This document shows positions 26,924 to 36,447 of a stretch of DNA of 36,788 nucleotides, in pieces. The DNA is from Cellulomonas triticagri (lineage in GTDB: Bacteria > Actinomycetota > Actinomycetes > Actinomycetales > Cellulomonadaceae). The stretch lies in the NCBI RefSeq assembly GCF_003696205.1, contig NZ_RFFI01000030.1, positions 1-36,788 on the forward strand, read 5' to 3'. The position numbers and the translations under genes are program-made. How positions within the stretch are numbered: the stretch's first letter is position 1; each line of letters starts with the position of its first letter. The notes beneath the pieces are model-generated. The model made no database searches. It saw only the letters and a program-made list of their open reading frames with translations, and was not told the DNA's origin.

Positions 26924-27832
26924 ATGGCCGTCGTGACCATGCGCCAGCTGCTCGAGAGCGGTGTCCACTTCGGGCACCAGACCCGTCGCTGGAACCCCAA
27001 GATGAAGCGCTTCATCTTCACCGAGCGCAACGGCATCTACATCGTCGACCTCCAGCAGTCGCTGTCGTACATCGACCGCGCCTACGAGTTCGTCAAGGAG
27101 ACGGTCGCCCACGGCGGCACCATCCTGTTCGTCGGCACGAAGAAGCAGGCGCAGGAGCCCGTGGCCGAGCAGGCCGCCCGCGTCGGCATGCCGTACGTGA
27201 ACCAGCGCTGGCTCGGTGGCATGCTCACCAACTTCCAGACGGTGAACAAGCGCCTGCAGCGCCTCAAGGAGCTCGAGCTCATCGACTTCGACGACGTCGC
27301 GGGCAGCGCGTTCACGAAGAAGGAGCTGCTCATCATGCGCCGCGAGAAGGACAAGCTCGCGAAGACGCTGGGCGGCATCCGCGACATGACCCGGACCCCG
27401 TCCGCGGTCTGGATCGTCGACACCAACAAGGAGCACCTCGCGGTCGACGAGGCGCGCAAGCTCGGCATCCCGATCGTCGCGATCCTCGACACCAACTGCG
27501 ACCCCGACGTCGTGGACTACCCGATCCCGGGCAACGACGACGCGATCCGCGCCGTGCAGCTGCTGACCCGCGTGATCGCGGACGCCGCCGCCGAGGGCAC
27601 CCTGCAGCGCCACTCCGCCCGCCAGGGTGGCGGCGCCGAGGCCGCCCCGGCCGACTCCGAGCCGCTGGCCGAGTGGGAGCGCGAGCTCCTGGCCGGCGCC
27701 GAGCAGCAGCTCGCCGAGACGCCCGCCGCCGAGGCCGAGGCCCCCGCCGCCGAGACCGCCGCGACCGAGGCCCCCGCGGCCGAGGCCACCGAGGCGCCCG
27801 CCGCTGCCGAGGGCGACGCCGAGTCCAAGTGA
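26924..27832 (+). CDS. rpsB: 30S ribosomal protein S2
   Basis: 302 residues from ATG 26924 behind GGAAGGA. Canonical S2: [51 protein letters not shown] and [21 protein letters not shown]. The last 60 residues form an Ala/Glu/Pro-rich tail, common in actinomycetes. S2 bridges the 30S head and body. tsf follows after 46 bases, the universal rpsB-tsf pair. Confidence 0.98.
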   Translation: MAVVTMRQLLESGVHFGHQTRRWNPKMKRFIFTERNGIYIVDLQQSLSYIDRAYEFVKETVAHGGTILFVGTKKQAQEPVAEQAARVGMPYVNQRWLGGMLTNFQTVNKRLQRLKELELIDFDDVAGSAFTKKELLIMRREKDKLAKTLGGIRDMTRTPSAVWIVDTNKEHLAVDEARKLGIPIVAILDTNCDPDVVDYPIPGNDDAIRAVQLLTRVIADAAAEGTLQRHSARQGGGAEAAPADSEPLAEWERELLAGAEQQLAETPAAEAEAPAAETAATEAPAAEATEAPAAAEGDAESK

Positions 27833-27878
27833 CCCGGTCCGCCACTCACACGCACTGACGAGAAGGACGGAAGCACAG

Positions 27879-28718
27879 ATGGCTAACCTGGCTGACATCA
27901 AGGCGCTGCGCGAGAAGACCGGCGCGGGCATGCTCGACGTCAAGAAGGCGCTCGAGGAGGCCGGCGGCGACGTCGACAAGGCCCTCGAGATCATCCGCGT
28001 CAAGGGCCTGAAGGGCGTCTCCAAGCGCGAGGGCCGCTCGGCCTCCGACGGCCTGGTCGCGGCCGAGGTCGTCACCGCCGGTGACGGCGACGCCGAGGTC
28101 GGCGTGATCGTGGAGATCAACTCCGAGACGGACTTCGTCGCGAAGAACGCCACGTTCATCACGCTGTCGGAGAAGGTCCTCGCGACCGCCGTCGCGAGCG
28201 GTGCCCGCGACGCGGACGCGCTGCTCGGCGCCGACGTCGACGGCCGTGCCCTGACGGAGGTCGTCGACGAGACGGCCGCCACCCTGGGCGAGAAGGTCGT
28301 CGTGCGCCGCGTGGCCCGCGTCGCCGGCGAGAAGGTCGCGCTCTACCTGCACAAGGTCAACAAGGACCTCCCCCCGCAGGTCGGCGTGCTCGTCGCGACC
28401 GACGCCAAGGGCGCCGAGGTGGCCCGGGACATCGCGACGCACATCGCCGCGTTCTCCCCGACCTACCTGACGCGTGACGAGGTCCCGGCCGAGACGGTCG
28501 AGAACGAGCGTCGCATCGCCGAGGAGACGGCCCGCAACGAGGGCAAGCCCGAGGCGGCGCTGCCGAAGATCGTCGAGGGTCGTCTGACCGGGTACTTCAA
28601 GGACGTCGTCCTGCTGGACCAGCCGTTCGCGAAGGACTCGAAGAAGTCCGTCGCGCAGGTGCTCGCCGAGGTCGGCGGCACCGTGACCGGCTTCGTGCGG
28701 TTCCGCGTCGGCGCCTGA
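27879..28718 (+). CDS. tsf: Elongation factor Ts
   Basis: 279 residues from ATG 27879, with AGAAGGA upstream. EF-Ts releases GDP from EF-Tu. The N-terminal UBA-like motif [19 protein letters not shown], the core SETDFVAKN and the C-terminal [19 protein letters not shown] are diagnostic. Length and domains are normal. A strong terminator follows. Confidence 0.98.
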   Translation: MANLADIKALREKTGAGMLDVKKALEEAGGDVDKALEIIRVKGLKGVSKREGRSASDGLVAAEVVTAGDGDAEVGVIVEINSETDFVAKNATFITLSEKVLATAVASGARDADALLGADVDGRALTEVVDETAATLGEKVVVRRVARVAGEKVALYLHKVNKDLPPQVGVLVATDAKGAEVARDIATHIAAFSPTYLTRDEVPAETVENERRIAEETARNEGKPEAALPKIVEGRLTGYFKDVVLLDQPFAKDSKKSVAQVLAEVGGTVTGFVRFRVGA

Positions 28719-28729
28719 CGACGCACCAT

Positions 28730-28766
28730 CCGGTGGCCCCGGCCCGACCAGGGCCGGGGCCACCGG
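28730..28766 (+). terminator. Terminator after tsf
   Basis: A perfect 16-bp stem starts CCGGTGGCCC (28730-28745), with its complement at 28751-28766 and a five-base GACCA loop. It begins 11 bases after the tsf stop and separates rpsB-tsf from pyrH-frr. No T-run. Confidence 0.75.
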
Positions 28767-28815
28767 CGCGACACCCCTCGCGCACCCCGCCCGCCGACAC
28801 CCCTGGAGGATCCCC

Positions 28816-29538
28816 ATGACCGACGAGAACCACCCGCGGCGGGTGCTGCTCAAGCTCTCCGGCGAGGCGTTCGGCGGCGGGTCGATCGGCCTGGACCCCA
28901 CGGTCGTGCGGCGGGTCGCCGCCGAGATCGGCGCGGCCGTCGCGGACGGCGTGCAGGTCGCGATCGTCTGCGGTGGCGGCAACTTCTTCCGCGGCGCGGA
29001 GCTGGCCCAGAACGGCCTGGACCGGGCGCGCGCGGACTACATGGGCATGCTGGGCACGGTCATGAACTGCCTGGCGCTGCAGGACTTCCTGGAGCAGGCC
29101 GGCGTGGACACGCGCGTGCAGACCGCCATCACGATGGGTCAGGTCGCCGAGCCGTACATCCCGCTGCGCGCCATCCGGCACCTCGAGAAGGGCCGCGTCG
29201 TGATCTTCGGCGCCGGCGCCGGCATGCCGTACTTCTCCACCGACACCGTCTGCGTCCAGCGCGCGCTGGAGACGCACTGCGACGAGGTCCTCATGGGCAA
29301 GAACGGCGTGGACGCGGTGTACTCCGCGGACCCCCGGACGAACCCGGACGCCGTCCGCCTGGAGCACCTCACCTACACGGAGGCGATCGTGCAGGAGCTC
29401 GGGGTCATGGACTCCACGGCCCTGTCGATGTGCCGGGACAACGGCGTGCGGATGCGCGTGTTCGGGCTCGAGGAGCCCGGCAACGTCACCCGGGTGCTCC
29501 GGGGTGAGAAGATCGGGACGCTGGTCACCGAGGACTGA
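28816..29538 (+). CDS. pyrH: UMP kinase PyrH
   Basis: 240 residues from ATG 28816 with GGAGGA upstream. UMP kinase makes UDP for nucleic acid and envelope precursors. Motifs: [11 protein letters not shown] (nucleotide site), [38 protein letters not shown] and [13 protein letters not shown]. Full length. frr follows after 89 bases, a widely conserved order. Confidence 0.98.
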   Translation: MTDENHPRRVLLKLSGEAFGGGSIGLDPTVVRRVAAEIGAAVADGVQVAIVCGGGNFFRGAELAQNGLDRARADYMGMLGTVMNCLALQDFLEQAGVDTRVQTAITMGQVAEPYIPLRAIRHLEKGRVVIFGAGAGMPYFSTDTVCVQRALETHCDEVLMGKNGVDAVYSADPRTNPDAVRLEHLTYTEAIVQELGVMDSTALSMCRDNGVRMRVFGLEEPGNVTRVLRGEKIGTLVTED

Positions 29539-29627
29539 GCCCCGGCTCACCGCCTCCGCGACCGGCGCCGACCACGCCGCGCACCCACCGCCCAGCAGCA
29601 CCGCAGCACCCGAACGAAGGAGCAACC

Positions 29628-30185
29628 GTGATCGACGAGATCCTCCTCGAGGCCGAGGAGAAGATGGACAAGGCCGTCGAGGTCGCCAAGGAGGACTTCG
29701 CGGCGATCCGGACCGGCCGGGCGAACGCGGCGATGTTCAACAAGATCGTGGTCGACTACTACGGCAGCCCGACCCCGCTGCAGCAGCTCGCGTCGTTCAA
29801 CGTGACCGAGGCGCGCACGATCCTCATCTCCCCGTTCGACAAGTCGTCGATGCAGGGCATCGAGAAGGCCCTGCGCGACTCGGACCTGGGCGTGAACCCC
29901 ACGAACGACGGCAACGTCATCCGGGTGACCCTGCCGACGCTGACGACCGAGCGCCGCAAGGAGTTCGTGAAGCTCGCGAAGACCAAGGCGGAGGACGCCC
30001 GCATCTCGGTGCGCAACGTCCGCCGCCGCGCGAAGGACGAGCTGGACCGCCTGGTGAAGGACGGCGAGGCCGGCGAGGACGAGGTCTCGCGCGCGGAGAA
30101 GGAGCTCGAGGGCGTCACCAAGCGCCACGTCGAGCTGGTCGACACGCTGCTGTCGTCCAAGGAGTCCGAGCTGCTCGAGGTCTGA
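29628..30185 (+). CDS. frr: Ribosome recycling factor
   Basis: 185 residues, the family's usual length, from GTG 29628 with AAGGAG upstream. RRF with EF-G splits post-termination ribosomes. Motifs: [51 protein letters not shown] and [11 protein letters not shown]. The stop overlaps cdsA (TGATG). Confidence 0.98.
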   Translation: MIDEILLEAEEKMDKAVEVAKEDFAAIRTGRANAAMFNKIVVDYYGSPTPLQQLASFNVTEARTILISPFDKSSMQGIEKALRDSDLGVNPTNDGNVIRVTLPTLTTERRKEFVKLAKTKAEDARISVRNVRRRAKDELDRLVKDGEAGEDEVSRAEKELEGVTKRHVELVDTLLSSKESELLEV

Positions 30186-31036
30186 TGTCCACCCCTCCCG
30201 CCGTCGCCCCGGCGCCGGGCACCTCGCGTGCCGGTCGGGACCTGCCCGTCGCCGTCGCCGTCGGCCTCGGGCTGCTCGTGCTCGTCGCGGCGTCCCTGTT
30301 CCTCCGCAAGGAGGTGTTCGGGGTCGTCGCGATGGTCGCGGTCGGCGCGGGGCTGTGGGAGCTCGCCCAGGCGTTCGCGCGCCGGGGCGTGCACATCCCG
30401 GTGCTGCCGCTGCTCGTCGGCGACGTCGGCATCCTGGTGTCCGCGTACCTGGCGGGCATGGAGGCGCTGTTCGTCGCGTTCGTGCTGACGGTCGGCGGCA
30501 TCGTCGTGTGGCGGGTGCTGGACGGCAGCGGGCCGCGTGCGGTCCGCGACGCGACGGCGGGTGTGCTCGCCGCCGCGTACCTGCCGCTCATGGCCGGCTT
30601 CGTGGTCCTCATGCTCGCGGCGGACGACGGCCCGATGCGGGTCGCGCTGTTCATCCTGCTGTGCGTCGCGAACGACACCGGCGGCTACGTCGTCGGGGTC
30701 CTGATCGGACGGCACCCGCTGGCGCCGTCGGTCAGCCCGAAGAAGACCTGGGAGGGCCTGCTCGGCTCGGTCGTGCTCGCGAGCGTGATCGGCGTGCTGG
30801 GCATCCACTTCCTGTTCGACGGCGACCCGGCGCTCGGTGCGCTGCTCGGCGTCGCCACCGTCGCGGTCGCCACGCTGGGCGACCTCGGCGAGTCGATGAT
30901 CAAGCGGGACCTCGAGCTCAAGGACATGGGGACGCTGCTCCCCGGTCACGGGGGCATCCTGGACCGCATCGACTCCATGCTGCTGGCCGCGCCGGTCGTG
31001 TACCTGCTGCTCGACGCGCTCCAGCCCGTCGCCTGA
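30185..31036 (+). CDS. cdsA: Phosphatidate cytidylyltransferase CdsA
   Basis: 283 residues from ATG 30185, coupled to frr. The enzyme makes CDP-diacylglycerol from phosphatidic acid and CTP in the membrane. About eight membrane helices are visible. The C-terminal CDS signature is complete: [14 protein letters not shown], then [18 protein letters not shown], then [14 protein letters not shown] short Pro/Ala-rich N-terminus precedes the first helix. The 71-base gap before rlmN is strongly C-rich. Confidence 0.95.
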   Translation: MSTPPAVAPAPGTSRAGRDLPVAVAVGLGLLVLVAASLFLRKEVFGVVAMVAVGAGLWELAQAFARRGVHIPVLPLLVGDVGILVSAYLAGMEALFVAFVLTVGGIVVWRVLDGSGPRAVRDATAGVLAAAYLPLMAGFVVLMLAADDGPMRVALFILLCVANDTGGYVVGVLIGRHPLAPSVSPKKTWEGLLGSVVLASVIGVLGIHFLFDGDPALGALLGVATVAVATLGDLGESMIKRDLELKDMGTLLPGHGGILDRIDSMLLAAPVVYLLLDALQPVA

Positions 31037-31107
31037 CGGCGCCCCGGCCCCACCCCTCGTACGCCCCCACAGCCCGCACACCCCCCAAGCCCCCCGAGGA
31101 GGCCCGC

Positions 31108-32232
31108 GTGAGCGCCACGCCCGTCGCACTCAACCTGTCCGGCCCCACCCGGGGCGCACGCGGCAAGCCGCCGAAGCACTTCGTCGACCTCACGCCCGAG
31201 GAGCGCGTCGAGGCCGTCACCGCGCTCGGCGAGAAGCCGCTGCGCGCCAAGCAGCTCGCGACGCACTACTTCAGCCACCTGACGACCGACCCGGCCGCCA
31301 TGACGGACCTGCCCGCGGCGAGCCGCGACAAGCTCGTCGAGGCGCTGTTCCCGCAGCTGCTGACGGCGGCGCGGACCATGCAGGCCGACGGCGGCACGAC
31401 CGTCAAGACGCTGTGGCACCTGTTCGACGGCGCCAAGGTCGAGTCCGTGCTCATGCGGTACGCGCACCGCTCGACGCTGTGCGTGTCCAGCCAGGCCGGC
31501 TGCGGCATGGCGTGCCCGTTCTGCGCGACCGGCCAGCTCGGCCTGACCCGGAACCTGTCGACCGCCGAGGTGGTCGAGCAGGTCCGCTCCGCCGCCGCCG
31601 CTCTGGAGGCGGGGGAGGTCCCGGGCGGACCGACCCGGCTGTCCAACGTCGTCTTCATGGGCATGGGCGAGCCGCTCGCGAACTACAAGACCGTCATGGA
31701 GACCGTGCGCCGCATGATCGCGCCCGTCCCCGACGGCCTCGGCATGTCCGCCCGCAACATCACGGTCTCGACGGTCGGCCTGGTGCCCGCGATGCGCAAG
31801 CTCGCGAAGGAGGGTATCCCCGTCACCCTCGCGCTGTCCCTGCACGCGCCCGACGACGAGCTGCGCAACGAGCTCGTGCCGATCAACACCCGGTGGAGCG
31901 TCAAGGAGACCATCGACGCCGCCTACGAGTACTTCCAGGCGACCGGCCGCCGGGTGTCCATCGAGTACGCGCTCATGAAGGACATCAACGACCACGCGTG
32001 GCGCGCGGACCTGCTCGGCACCGAGCTCAACCGGCGCGGCCGCGGGTGGGTGCACTGCAACCCGATCCCGCTGAACCCCACCCCGGGTTCGAAGTGGACG
32101 GCGAGCGATCCCGAGGTCGAGGCCGAGTTCGTGGCACGCTTGCGCGCACACGGCATCCCGACCACCGTCCGGGACACCCGTGGCAGCGACATCGACGGTG
32201 CGTGCGGCCAGCTGGCGGCGGAGGAGGACTGA
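31108..32232 (+). CDS. rlmN: 23S rRNA/tRNA adenine-C2 methyltransferase RlmN
   Basis: 374 residues from GTG 31108 behind GAGGAGG. RlmN is a radical SAM enzyme that methylates A2503 of 23S rRNA and A37 of some tRNAs. The iron-sulfur cluster cysteines are 132, 136 and 139 in CGMACPFC. The GMGEPLANY motif, [12 protein letters not shown] and the C-terminal DIDGACGQL, which carries the methyl-accepting cysteine, are all present. The stop overlaps the next start (TGATG). Confidence 0.97.
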   Translation: MSATPVALNLSGPTRGARGKPPKHFVDLTPEERVEAVTALGEKPLRAKQLATHYFSHLTTDPAAMTDLPAASRDKLVEALFPQLLTAARTMQADGGTTVKTLWHLFDGAKVESVLMRYAHRSTLCVSSQAGCGMACPFCATGQLGLTRNLSTAEVVEQVRSAAAALEAGEVPGGPTRLSNVVFMGMGEPLANYKTVMETVRRMIAPVPDGLGMSARNITVSTVGLVPAMRKLAKEGIPVTLALSLHAPDDELRNELVPINTRWSVKETIDAAYEYFQATGRRVSIEYALMKDINDHAWRADLLGTELNRRGRGWVHCNPIPLNPTPGSKWTASDPEVEAEFVARLRAHGIPTTVRDTRGSDIDGACGQLAAEED

Positions 32233-32789
32233 TGAGCGGCGGTGCCATGTTCCGGCGGGTCTCGGGGATGCGCACGGGGTACCACCCCGAGGAGGTCGAC
32301 GACTTCTTCACGCACGCCCGCTCGGTGTACGAGCAGGGCCCGGCGGGTGCGCTGTCGAGCAAGGACGTGCGGACCGTGGCGTTCGACCTCGTCCGGCACG
32401 GGTACTCCACCACCGCCGTGGACGCCGCCCTCGACCGCCTCGAGGCGGCGTTCGTCGCCCGAGCGCGCGCGGACTTCATCGCCGAGCGCGGGCGCCAGGC
32501 GTGGCTGGAGGGCCTCGCCGAGCAGGCCCGCACCCTTTACGGCCGCCTGACCCGGCCGGACGGCGACCGGTTCGACCCGCCGAAGGGCCGCCAGCCCGGC
32601 TACCGCGCCGAGGACGTCGACGCGCTGTGCGCCCGTCTCGTCGCGTACTTCGACACGAACACGCCGCTGACCGCGCAGGAGGTGCGCTCGGCGGTGTTCG
32701 CCCGCAAGAAGGGCGCCGACGCGTACGCCGAGGCCCCGGTGGACGCGTTCCTGGAGCGCGCCGTGGACGTGCTGCTCGCCGCCGAGTAG
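32232..32789 (+). CDS. DivIVA-domain repeat protein
   Basis: 185 residues from ATG 32232. It contains two copies of the short DivIVA N-terminal motif, as FRRVSGMRTGYHPEEVDDFF near the start and PKGRQPGYRAEDVDALC at about residue 118, each followed by helical segments. DivIVA-repeat proteins are actinobacterial and their role is unclear. Unlike true Wag31/DivIVA there is no long coiled coil, so a polar-growth scaffold role is not implied. It is coupled to rlmN, as often seen in related genomes (general knowledge, unchecked). Confidence 0.88.
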   Translation: MSGGAMFRRVSGMRTGYHPEEVDDFFTHARSVYEQGPAGALSSKDVRTVAFDLVRHGYSTTAVDAALDRLEAAFVARARADFIAERGRQAWLEGLAEQARTLYGRLTRPDGDRFDPPKGRQPGYRAEDVDALCARLVAYFDTNTPLTAQEVRSAVFARKKGADAYAEAPVDAFLERAVDVLLAAE

Positions 32790-32799
32790 ACCCGCACGC

Positions 32800-32838
32800 A
32801 CGACGAGGGCGGACCCGTTCAGGGCCCGCCCTCGTCGT
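32800..32838. terminator. Bidirectional terminator hairpin
   Basis: ACGACGAGGGCGG (32800-32812) and its exact complement (32826-32838) form a 13-bp stem with a 13-base loop, which contains further possible pairs. It sits between the DivIVA-repeat gene and the convergent membrane-protein gene and touches the latter's stop codon. Confidence 0.7.
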
Positions 32839-33575
32839 CACGACCAGCGCCGCGCGCGGCGCGCCGCCCAGCGGATCCGTTGCCGCCGGGTCCCGGTGAA
32901 CGGGCGCCAGCCGATGACGGCCAGGAGCGTCAGCACCGCGGCGGTGACCGCCAGGGACGTCGCCATCCGGTCCGCGTAGAGCGGGATCGCCTCGCCGAGC
33001 AGGTCCGGGCGGCGGATCCGGCTGGCGTACTCCCGGGCTCCTGCCTCCGTCCGGTACCGGATCCAGGCCCGGCCGGGGCCGAGGACCACCGCGACCGTGG
33101 CCGCGCCCGCGACGGCCGCGACGAGGCGGCGCAGGGGGAGCACCTCGGGCCGGACACCGAGCGCGCGGCCGACGAACGAGCCGCACAGGGCGGGGACGAG
33201 GAAGGTCAGCAGCGGGACGAGCCCCGGGTCGCCGTACTCCTCGAGCGACAGCAGGGCCGCGCCGAAGCCCCTCGCGCTGGGTCCGGGACTCGAGTAGCGG
33301 ATCGTGGAGCGCAGGTCGAGGCTGGCGAGCAGGCTGATGACCGCCCATCCCAGGAGGAACATCGCCCCGGCGAGCCGCCGCATGGCGACCTGCCGAGGCT
33401 CGTGCCGCGTCACCCACTCCTCGCTGCGCGCGACTGCGTTCTCACGGGCGTCCGGGTCGCCGTCCGGGAGGTCGGGGTCCGGGGTGCCGCAGCCGGGGCA
33501 GACCAGCTCCTGCGGCAGGCAGTCCACGCCGCAGCGGATGCACTGCCAGCCCGCCCGGGTGCCGCGTTCGATCAC
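32838..33575 (-). CDS. Zinc-ribbon membrane protein of unknown function
   Basis: 245 residues from GTG 33575, chosen because it forms a GTGA overlap with the tiny upstream ORF. Reading upstream in this frame to GTG 33695 gives low third-position GC, unlike real genes here. The N-terminus has a zinc-ribbon-like pattern, CIRC then CPGC about 12 residues later. Four membrane helices follow (MRRLAGAMFLLGWAVISLL, VPLLTFLVPALCGSFVG, LVAAVAGAATVAVVLG, SLAVTAAVLTLLAVIGW) with a soluble loop between the third and fourth. I do not recognise the family. The extreme C-terminus is Arg-rich. Confidence 0.7.
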   Translation of the reverse strand: MIERGTRAGWQCIRCGVDCLPQELVCPGCGTPDPDLPDGDPDARENAVARSEEWVTRHEPRQVAMRRLAGAMFLLGWAVISLLASLDLRSTIRYSSPGPSARGFGAALLSLEEYGDPGLVPLLTFLVPALCGSFVGRALGVRPEVLPLRRLVAAVAGAATVAVVLGPGRAWIRYRTEAGAREYASRIRRPDLLGEAIPLYADRMATSLAVTAAVLTLLAVIGWRPFTGTRRQRIRWAARRARRWS

Positions 33576-33679
33576 CAGCCGTTGTAGCGCATGAGGCGCT
33601 CGGCGAGCCGACCGGAGTTGCTGGCGATCATGGCGGTGTAGTTCACGCGGGCCAGGAACGACGTGGCGACGAACTTCAC
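33572..33679 (-). CDS. Very small ORF, 35 residues, possibly 5'-frameshifted
   Basis: Frame from GTG 33679 to TGA at 33572-33574, containing [18 protein letters not shown]. Third codon positions are almost all G or C, whereas the overlapping frame of the membrane-protein gene is not GC-biased here, so this looks like the coding frame. A strong AGGGAGG ribosome-binding site instead precedes GTG 33695, which is in the other frame. One extra base just after that GTG would join it to this ORF as a protein of about 41 residues beginning MR-DTTCVKF. It overlaps the membrane-protein start by GTGA. Function unknown. Confidence 0.5.
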   Translation of the reverse strand: MKFVATSFLARVNYTAMIASNSGRLAERLMRYNGW

Positions 33680-33869
33680 GCAGGTGGTGTCGCACGGTCG
33701 TTCCTCCCTGGTCGGTGCACGGGGCACGGACGACCCGGCCCCAGGGCACCGTGGCACGTCGGATCCGGCACCTCTGACGGACCGGCGGGTGCTACGGACC
33801 CGACCTCGGTGCTGGTACGGACAGGGCGTCCGGGTCGTGGACGCGGGTCCGTCGGGCAGGATGGACCGG

Positions 33870-35057
33870 ATGAGCCCCCGTACCGTCGTCCTGCTCGGTT
33901 CCACCGGTTCGATCGGCACCCAGGCCGTCGACGTCATCACCCGGCACCCCGACCGGTTCCGGGTCACCGGGATCAGCGCCGGCGGCGCGGACCCGGTCGC
34001 GCTGGCCCGCCAGGCGGTCGCCCTCGGGGTGCAGACCGTCGCCGTGGCCGACCCGGACGCGGCGGGCACGGTGTTCGCCGAGGTGGTGCGCGCGTCCGCC
34101 GAGGCGGGCCTGAACCAGGTCGGCGTCGAGGTGCTGACCGGCCCGGACGCGGCGTCGCAGCTCGCCGCGCGGGGCGCCGACGTCGTGCTGAACGGCATCA
34201 CCGGCTCCGTCGGGCTGGGCCCGACGCTGGCCGCGCTGGGCGCCGGCAGCGTCCTCGCGCTGGCCAACAAGGAGTCCCTGGTGGCGGGCGGCCCGCTGGT
34301 GCGCGCCGCGGTGCAGCGCCCCGGGCAGGTCGTCCCGGTGGACTCGGAGCACTCCGCCATCGCGCAGTGCCTGCGCGGCGGGCGCCGGTCGGAGGTGCGG
34401 CGGCTGGTGCTGACCGCGTCGGGCGGGCCGTTCCGGGGTCGCACCCGGGCCGAGCTCGCGGACGTGACCGCCGAGCAGGCGCTCGCGCACCCGACGTGGT
34501 CGATGGGTCCGGTGGTGACGGTCAACTCCGCGACGATGGTCAACAAGGGCCTGGAGCTCATCGAGGCGCACCTGCTGTTCGACGTGCCCGTCGCGGACAT
34601 CTCCGTGGTGGTGCACCCGCAGTCGGTGGTGCACTCGATGGTCGAGTTCGCGGACGGGTCCACGATCGCGCAGGCGTCGCCGCCGGACATGCGGCTGCCG
34701 ATCGCCCTGGGGCTGTCGTGGCCGGACCGGCTCCCGGAGGCGGCGGCCCCGGTGGACTGGACGCGCGCGGGCCGGTGGGACTTCGAGCCGCTGGACGAGG
34801 ACGTGTTCGGCGCGGTCGCGCTGGCCCGCGCGGCGGTCGCGGCGTCGGCGACGCACCCGGCCGTGTACAACGCCGCGAACGAGGAGGCCGTGGCGGCGTT
34901 CCTCGCGGGGCGCATCGGGTTCCTGGACGTCGTGGCGACGGTCGAGGAGGTGCTGCGGGAGCACGACGGCGGCCCGGTGCGGGACGTGGCCGACGTGCAC
35001 GCGGCGGAGGACTGGGCCCGTGCCCGTGCCCGGGAGCGCGTCGCTGCGGCAGGATGA
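33870..35057 (+). CDS. dxr: 1-deoxy-D-xylulose 5-phosphate reductoisomerase
   Basis: 395 residues from ATG 33870, with AGGATGGA upstream; ATG 33861 is also in frame. Dxr makes MEP in the non-mevalonate isoprenoid pathway, using NADPH and a divalent metal. Motifs: [11 protein letters not shown] (NADPH), [24 protein letters not shown] (metal), HPTWSMG and [15 protein letters not shown]. Full length. The 190-base divergent spacer upstream contains TACGGAC twice (33793 and 33816) but no clear promoter. Confidence 0.97.
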   Translation: MSPRTVVLLGSTGSIGTQAVDVITRHPDRFRVTGISAGGADPVALARQAVALGVQTVAVADPDAAGTVFAEVVRASAEAGLNQVGVEVLTGPDAASQLAARGADVVLNGITGSVGLGPTLAALGAGSVLALANKESLVAGGPLVRAAVQRPGQVVPVDSEHSAIAQCLRGGRRSEVRRLVLTASGGPFRGRTRAELADVTAEQALAHPTWSMGPVVTVNSATMVNKGLELIEAHLLFDVPVADISVVVHPQSVVHSMVEFADGSTIAQASPPDMRLPIALGLSWPDRLPEAAAPVDWTRAGRWDFEPLDEDVFGAVALARAAVAASATHPAVYNAANEEAVAAFLAGRIGFLDVVATVEEVLREHDGGPVRDVADVHAAEDWARARARERVAAAG

Positions 35058-35061
35058 GGTC

Positions 35062-36447
35062 ATGACCAGCGACGACGCGCGGCCCGGTGACCCTTACGGC
35101 TACCTCCTGGTGCACTTCGTCGAGGATCCGGACGGCTTCGCGGAGCGGATCCACCTGGACGTGAGCGCGGGCGACGACCCGACGTCCTGGGTGCCGCTGA
35201 ACGGCGGGCGCCCGGTGCTCGCCTCGCACCTGGGCACCACGGGCGTCCGGGACCCGTACCTGGTCCAGGACCCGCACGGCCGGTCCTACGTGGTCGCCAC
35301 GGACCTGCGGGTGTTCCACGACCGCCCGGGCGGGGTCACGGACGCGCCGGACGACGCCCCGGACGGCTACGTGCCCTGGTACGAGCACCGGTGGCTGAGC
35401 CGGGACCTCGTGGTGTGGGCGTCGGACGACCTGGTCGAGTGGTCGGAGCCGTGGCTGCTGCGGGTCGCGCCGCCGACGGCGGGCCGCGCGTGGGCGCCCG
35501 AGGCGACGTGGGTGGAGGACTACGACGGGCGGGGGAGCAGCGGGTTCGCGCTGTACTGGTCGTCGACGGTGTTCGCGGACGACGACCCCGACCGCAGCGG
35601 CACGCCGACCTCGGACACCCTGGTCGCGTTCACGGCGGACTTCACGCAGGCGGACCTGGACGCCCGCAACCCCGACGGCCCGGGGCTGATGCACCGCGCG
35701 CAGGGCGAGGTCGACGCGATCGACGCCTCGGTGCGGACGGTCGACGGCGTGACGTACCGGGCGATCAAGGAGAACGGCCCGGGCGCGCGCGGCGTGGTGT
35801 TCGCCCGGACGACCGCCCGCGAGTGGTGGCGCGCGGGCACCGACTGGCAGGTGCTGCAGACCCGGATCGGCGCCGACGAGTACGGGGAGGTCGAAGCGCC
35901 GCTGTTCTTCCGGCACCACGACGGCCGCGCGTGGACGCTCATGGTCGACCAGTACGGCGAGCGCGGCCAGGGCTACCGGGCGTTCACGACCACGGACCCG
36001 GACGCCGCGGAGCCGTGGCGCAGCCTCGGCCCGTCGGCGATGTCCGGCATGGTCCCGCCGACCAAGCACGGTGGCGTCCTGCCGCTGACCCGCGCCGCCT
36101 ACGACGCGGTCCGCGCGGGCGACGTGCGCTCCGCGACGGACCCGGAGCCGGTGGGCGCCACCCCGGGGACGGTCCCGGCGCTGCCGCCGACGGTCGCGGC
36201 GACCGCGTCCGACGGCCGCACCCGCCTCACGGCCGTCACCTGGGACCCGGTGGACCCCGCCGCGCTGCGCCCCGGTGCGGTCGTCGAGGTCCGGGGCGTC
36301 GTCGCCGGGTACGCCGCGCAGCGCGACGGCGTGCAGAACGACGACACCTGGGCTCCCGACCCGGAGCGCCCGCGCACGCTCGTGGTGACGCGCCCGGTGA
36401 CGGTGACGCAGCGGATCGAGGTCAGCGGGTCCGCGGCAGCCGGGTGA
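35062..36447 (+). CDS. GH43-like glycosidase with C-terminal Ig-like domain
   Basis: 461 residues from ATG 35062 (GAGGTC just upstream), four bases after the dxr stop. A five-bladed propeller of the GH43/GH-F type is suggested by VRDPYLVQDP (Asp64, probable base), AWAPEATWVED (as in WAPE motifs), IDASVRTVDGVTY (Asp221, probable pKa modulator) and YGEVEAPLFF (Glu278, probable acid). Such enzymes cleave arabinose- or xylose-containing glycans. From about residue 380 there is a Big_4-like domain (TAVTWDPVD and following) often seen in these enzymes. No signal peptide is visible, so it should act inside the cell on imported oligosaccharides. The stop overlaps the convergent oxidoreductase by 26 bases. 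Confidence 0.75.
   Translation: MTSDDARPGDPYGYLLVHFVEDPDGFAERIHLDVSAGDDPTSWVPLNGGRPVLASHLGTTGVRDPYLVQDPHGRSYVVATDLRVFHDRPGGVTDAPDDAPDGYVPWYEHRWLSRDLVVWASDDLVEWSEPWLLRVAPPTAGRAWAPEATWVEDYDGRGSSGFALYWSSTVFADDDPDRSGTPTSDTLVAFTADFTQADLDARNPDGPGLMHRAQGEVDAIDASVRTVDGVTYRAIKENGPGARGVVFARTTAREWWRAGTDWQVLQTRIGADEYGEVEAPLFFRHHDGRAWTLMVDQYGERGQGYRAFTTTDPDAAEPWRSLGPSAMSGMVPPTKHGGVLPLTRAAYDAVRAGDVRSATDPEPVGATPGTVPALPPTVAATASDGRTRLTAVTWDPVDPAALRPGAVVEVRGVVAGYAAQRDGVQNDDTWAPDPERPRTLVVTRPVTVTQRIEVSGSAAAG

Noticed and set aside
33575-33695. Membrane-protein gene extended to GTG 33695
   Set aside because: The added 40 codons have poor third-position GC, and the other frame looks coding. Kept as an alternative because of the strong ribosome-binding site.
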